Assembly (NCBI RefSeq): GCF_900115755.1
Contig: NZ_FOXQ01000003.1
Location: 124,001-188,000, forward strand
Origin: Parafilimonas terrae
GTDB taxonomy: Bacteria; Bacteroidota; Bacteroidia; Chitinophagales; Chitinophagaceae
Length of the DNA stretch: 64,000 nucleotides
Direction: 5' to 3'
Shown here: piece after piece, positions 62,664 to 64,000 of the stretch
Layout: every line of letters starts with the position of its first letter
Position numbering within the stretch: the first letter of the stretch is position 1
Position numbers and translations under genes: made by a program
Notes under the pieces: generated by a model
What the model saw: only the letters and a program-made list of their open reading frames with translations
Databases searched by the model: none
What the model was told of the DNA's origin: nothing

Positions 62664-64000
62664 ATGAAAAAACTATTTGTATTTACGCTTATTGCTTTTG
62701 CATGTATTTCAGACACCTCAGCCCAATTAAAATTGCCTGCTTTTTTTAGCGACAGCATGGTATTGCAGCAAAATACCAATGCGCCTGTTTGGGGCTGGGC
62801 CAAAGCTGGTGAAAAAGTAACAGTAAGCGGAAGCTGGCCTGGCAAAACGGTACAGGCCGTTGCAGACAATTCGGGAAAATGGATGGTAAAACTGCCAACG
62901 CCAAAAGCAGGCGGCCCTTACGATGTAACTATTAAATCAACCGAAACAAAAACATTGCATGGCGTATTGATTGGTGAGGTATGGATATGTTCCGGGCAAT
63001 CAAATATGGAAATGCCCGTGCAAGGCTGGTCTGGCGCACCCGTTAATAATTCAGCCACAGAAATAGCCGAAGCAAATTATCCTTCCATACGTTTATTCAC
63101 AGTTGAAAAAAACATTGCCTTTTCACCGCAACAGGATGTAAAGGGCGCATGGTCTTCCTGCTCGCCCGCATCTGCAGGTTCATTCAGTGCAACCGCCTAT
63201 TTTTTTGGGCGCGAATTATATAAGCACTTACATATTCCTATCGGTTTAATACATACAAGCTGGGGCGGCACCATTGCTGAAGCCTGGACGAGCGAAGCTT
63301 CTTTAAGAACTATGGGAGATTTTAACAGCGGGCTTGATGTGGTTAATAAAATGGCTGCAAGCTTTAAAGAAATGCGGGTTAAAGACAGCCTGAACACCAT
63401 AGCCTGGCAGCAGGCGCTGGCCGCCAATAATAATAGCTATGCAGATGATGTCGCTGATACAAGCTGGCATACTATGGCATTGCCTACAACCTGGGAAGAC
63501 AAAGGCCTGGATATTGATGGCATCGTTTGGTTTAAACGCACTGTAGATATACCGGCAGCATGGCAGGGCAAAACATTAAAATTAGAACTTGGGCCAATAG
63601 ATGATAACGATATTACTTTTTTAAATGGCAGTGTTGTTGACAGCACAATGCAGGATGGAATGTGGATGAAAGAACGTAATTATACAGTGCCGGCCAATCT
63701 TGTAAAAGCAGGCAAAAATACACTTGCCGTTAAAGTAATTGACAATGCTGGTGGCGGCGGTATTTATGGCAAACCCGGTCAATTAAAATTATACGCGGAG
63801 GGCGGTAATGATACCATTAATTTATCAGGCAACTGGATGTATAAGGTGGCAACGGTGAAACCGCCGGTTGCATCAAACTCTAATCCAAACCAGCCTTCGG
63901 TTTTATACAATGGCATGCTTGCCCCGCTGGTGCCCTTTGCCATAAAAGGCGCTATATGGTACCAGGGCGAATCGAATGTGGGCAGGGCAAAACAATACAG
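62664..64000 (+). CDS. Secreted carbohydrate acetylesterase, sialate O-acetylesterase-like (3' end outside window)
   Basis: The frame is open from MKKLFVFTLIAFACISDTSAQ (signal peptide) to the window end, about 445 residues so far. The SGNH/GDS-like catalytic serine is S113 in IGEVWICSGQSNMEMP, with LIHTSWGGTIAEAW (Gly block) and IWYQGESNVGRA near the current end. A beta-sandwich insert lies at about 300-380. Family proteins de-acetylate sialic acid or plant polysaccharides; beside GH26 and GH130, removal of acetyl groups from mannan is the likely job. The catalytic His lies beyond the window. Confidence 0.88.
   Translation, partial: MKKLFVFTLIAFACISDTSAQLKLPAFFSDSMVLQQNTNAPVWGWAKAGEKVTVSGSWPGKTVQAVADNSGKWMVKLPTPKAGGPYDVTIKSTETKTLHGVLIGEVWICSGQSNMEMPVQGWSGAPVNNSATEIAEANYPSIRLFTVEKNIAFSPQQDVKGAWSSCSPASAGSFSATAYFFGRELYKHLHIPIGLIHTSWGGTIAEAWTSEASLRTMGDFNSGLDVVNKMAASFKEMRVKDSLNTIAWQQALAANNNSYADDVADTSWHTMALPTTWEDKGLDIDGIVWFKRTVDIPAAWQGKTLKLELGPIDDNDITFLNGSVVDSTMQDGMWMKERNYTVPANLVKAGKNTLAVKVIDNAGGGGIYGKPGQLKLYAEGGNDTINLSGNWMYKVATVKPPVASNSNPNQPSVLYNGMLAPLVPFAIKGAIWYQGESNVGRAKQY

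Noticed and set aside
1-64000. CRISPR array, prophage, transposase or rRNA/tRNA genes
   Set aside because: I found no regularly spaced repeats, phage structural genes, transposase motifs or RNA gene signatures. The only repeats are the short dispersed families reported.

Overview
The window looks like chromosome of a glycan-degrading member of the Bacteroidota, most likely Chitinophagaceae or a close relative. The evidence is a SusC/SusD pair, a PorE-like OmpA protein, Bacteroidota-type promoters (TTTG-N19-TAnnTTTG), few Shine-Dalgarno sites, Bacteroidota-type RhaI and RhaEW enzymes, and a four-helix-bundle (rRNA intervening-sequence type) gene. No rRNA, tRNA, CRISPR array, phage or transposase gene was seen.

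Region 1 (1-3.6 kb) holds the 3' end of a glutamine synthetase, a tightly coupled APH-fold kinase and HAD-IIA gene pair, and a convergent radical SAM/SPASM protein.

Region 2 (3.8-23.5 kb, all minus strand) is a nearly complete branched-chain amino acid supercluster. In transcription order it runs leuA, leuC, methyltransferase, leuD, ModF-like ABC ATPase, leuB, ilvD, DinB, ilvB, ilvN, DinB, glyoxalase-like, GH36, ilvC, DUF6364-like/PIN toxin-antitoxin pair, ilvA, APC permease. Between leuB and ilvD is an apparent complete attenuator that is too short for ordinary gene calling. It has its own promoter, a 30-codon leader peptide in which 16 residues are Ile, Val or Leu (run VIIIVVVIII), an antiterminator segment in the last leader codons, and a strong intrinsic terminator just before ilvD. 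This is the most interesting signal in the window.

Region 3 (23.7-31.7 kb) is mixed housekeeping: a helical-repeat protein, a PorE-like OmpA protein, a nucleotide pyrophosphatase family enzyme, an outer-membrane barrel, recR and an SDR.

Region 4 (31.8-49.1 kb) is a carbohydrate region centred on L-rhamnose. It has a GH92 mannosidase, a GntR/LacI-type regulator, a GH106 rhamnosidase, an FMN lactate dehydrogenase, RhaT, RhaEW, RhaI, rhamnulokinase and a glycosidase-like protein of no family I can name. Together they release rhamnose, import it, cleave it to DHAP and L-lactaldehyde, and oxidise the latter through L-lactate to pyruvate. A four-helix-bundle gene bounded by inverted repeats sits between rhaEW and rhaI.

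Region 5 (49.1-64 kb) is a beta-mannan utilization locus: AraC regulator, divergent SusC/SusD, two surface glycan-binding lipoproteins with IPT/TIG domains, GH26 mannanase, sodium symporter, GH130 mannosylglucose phosphorylase, and a carbohydrate esterase cut by the window end.

Three small dispersed intergenic repeat families run across these unrelated regions. The commonest has five copies sharing the core ACAAGGGAGTGACACAAC or a variant of it.
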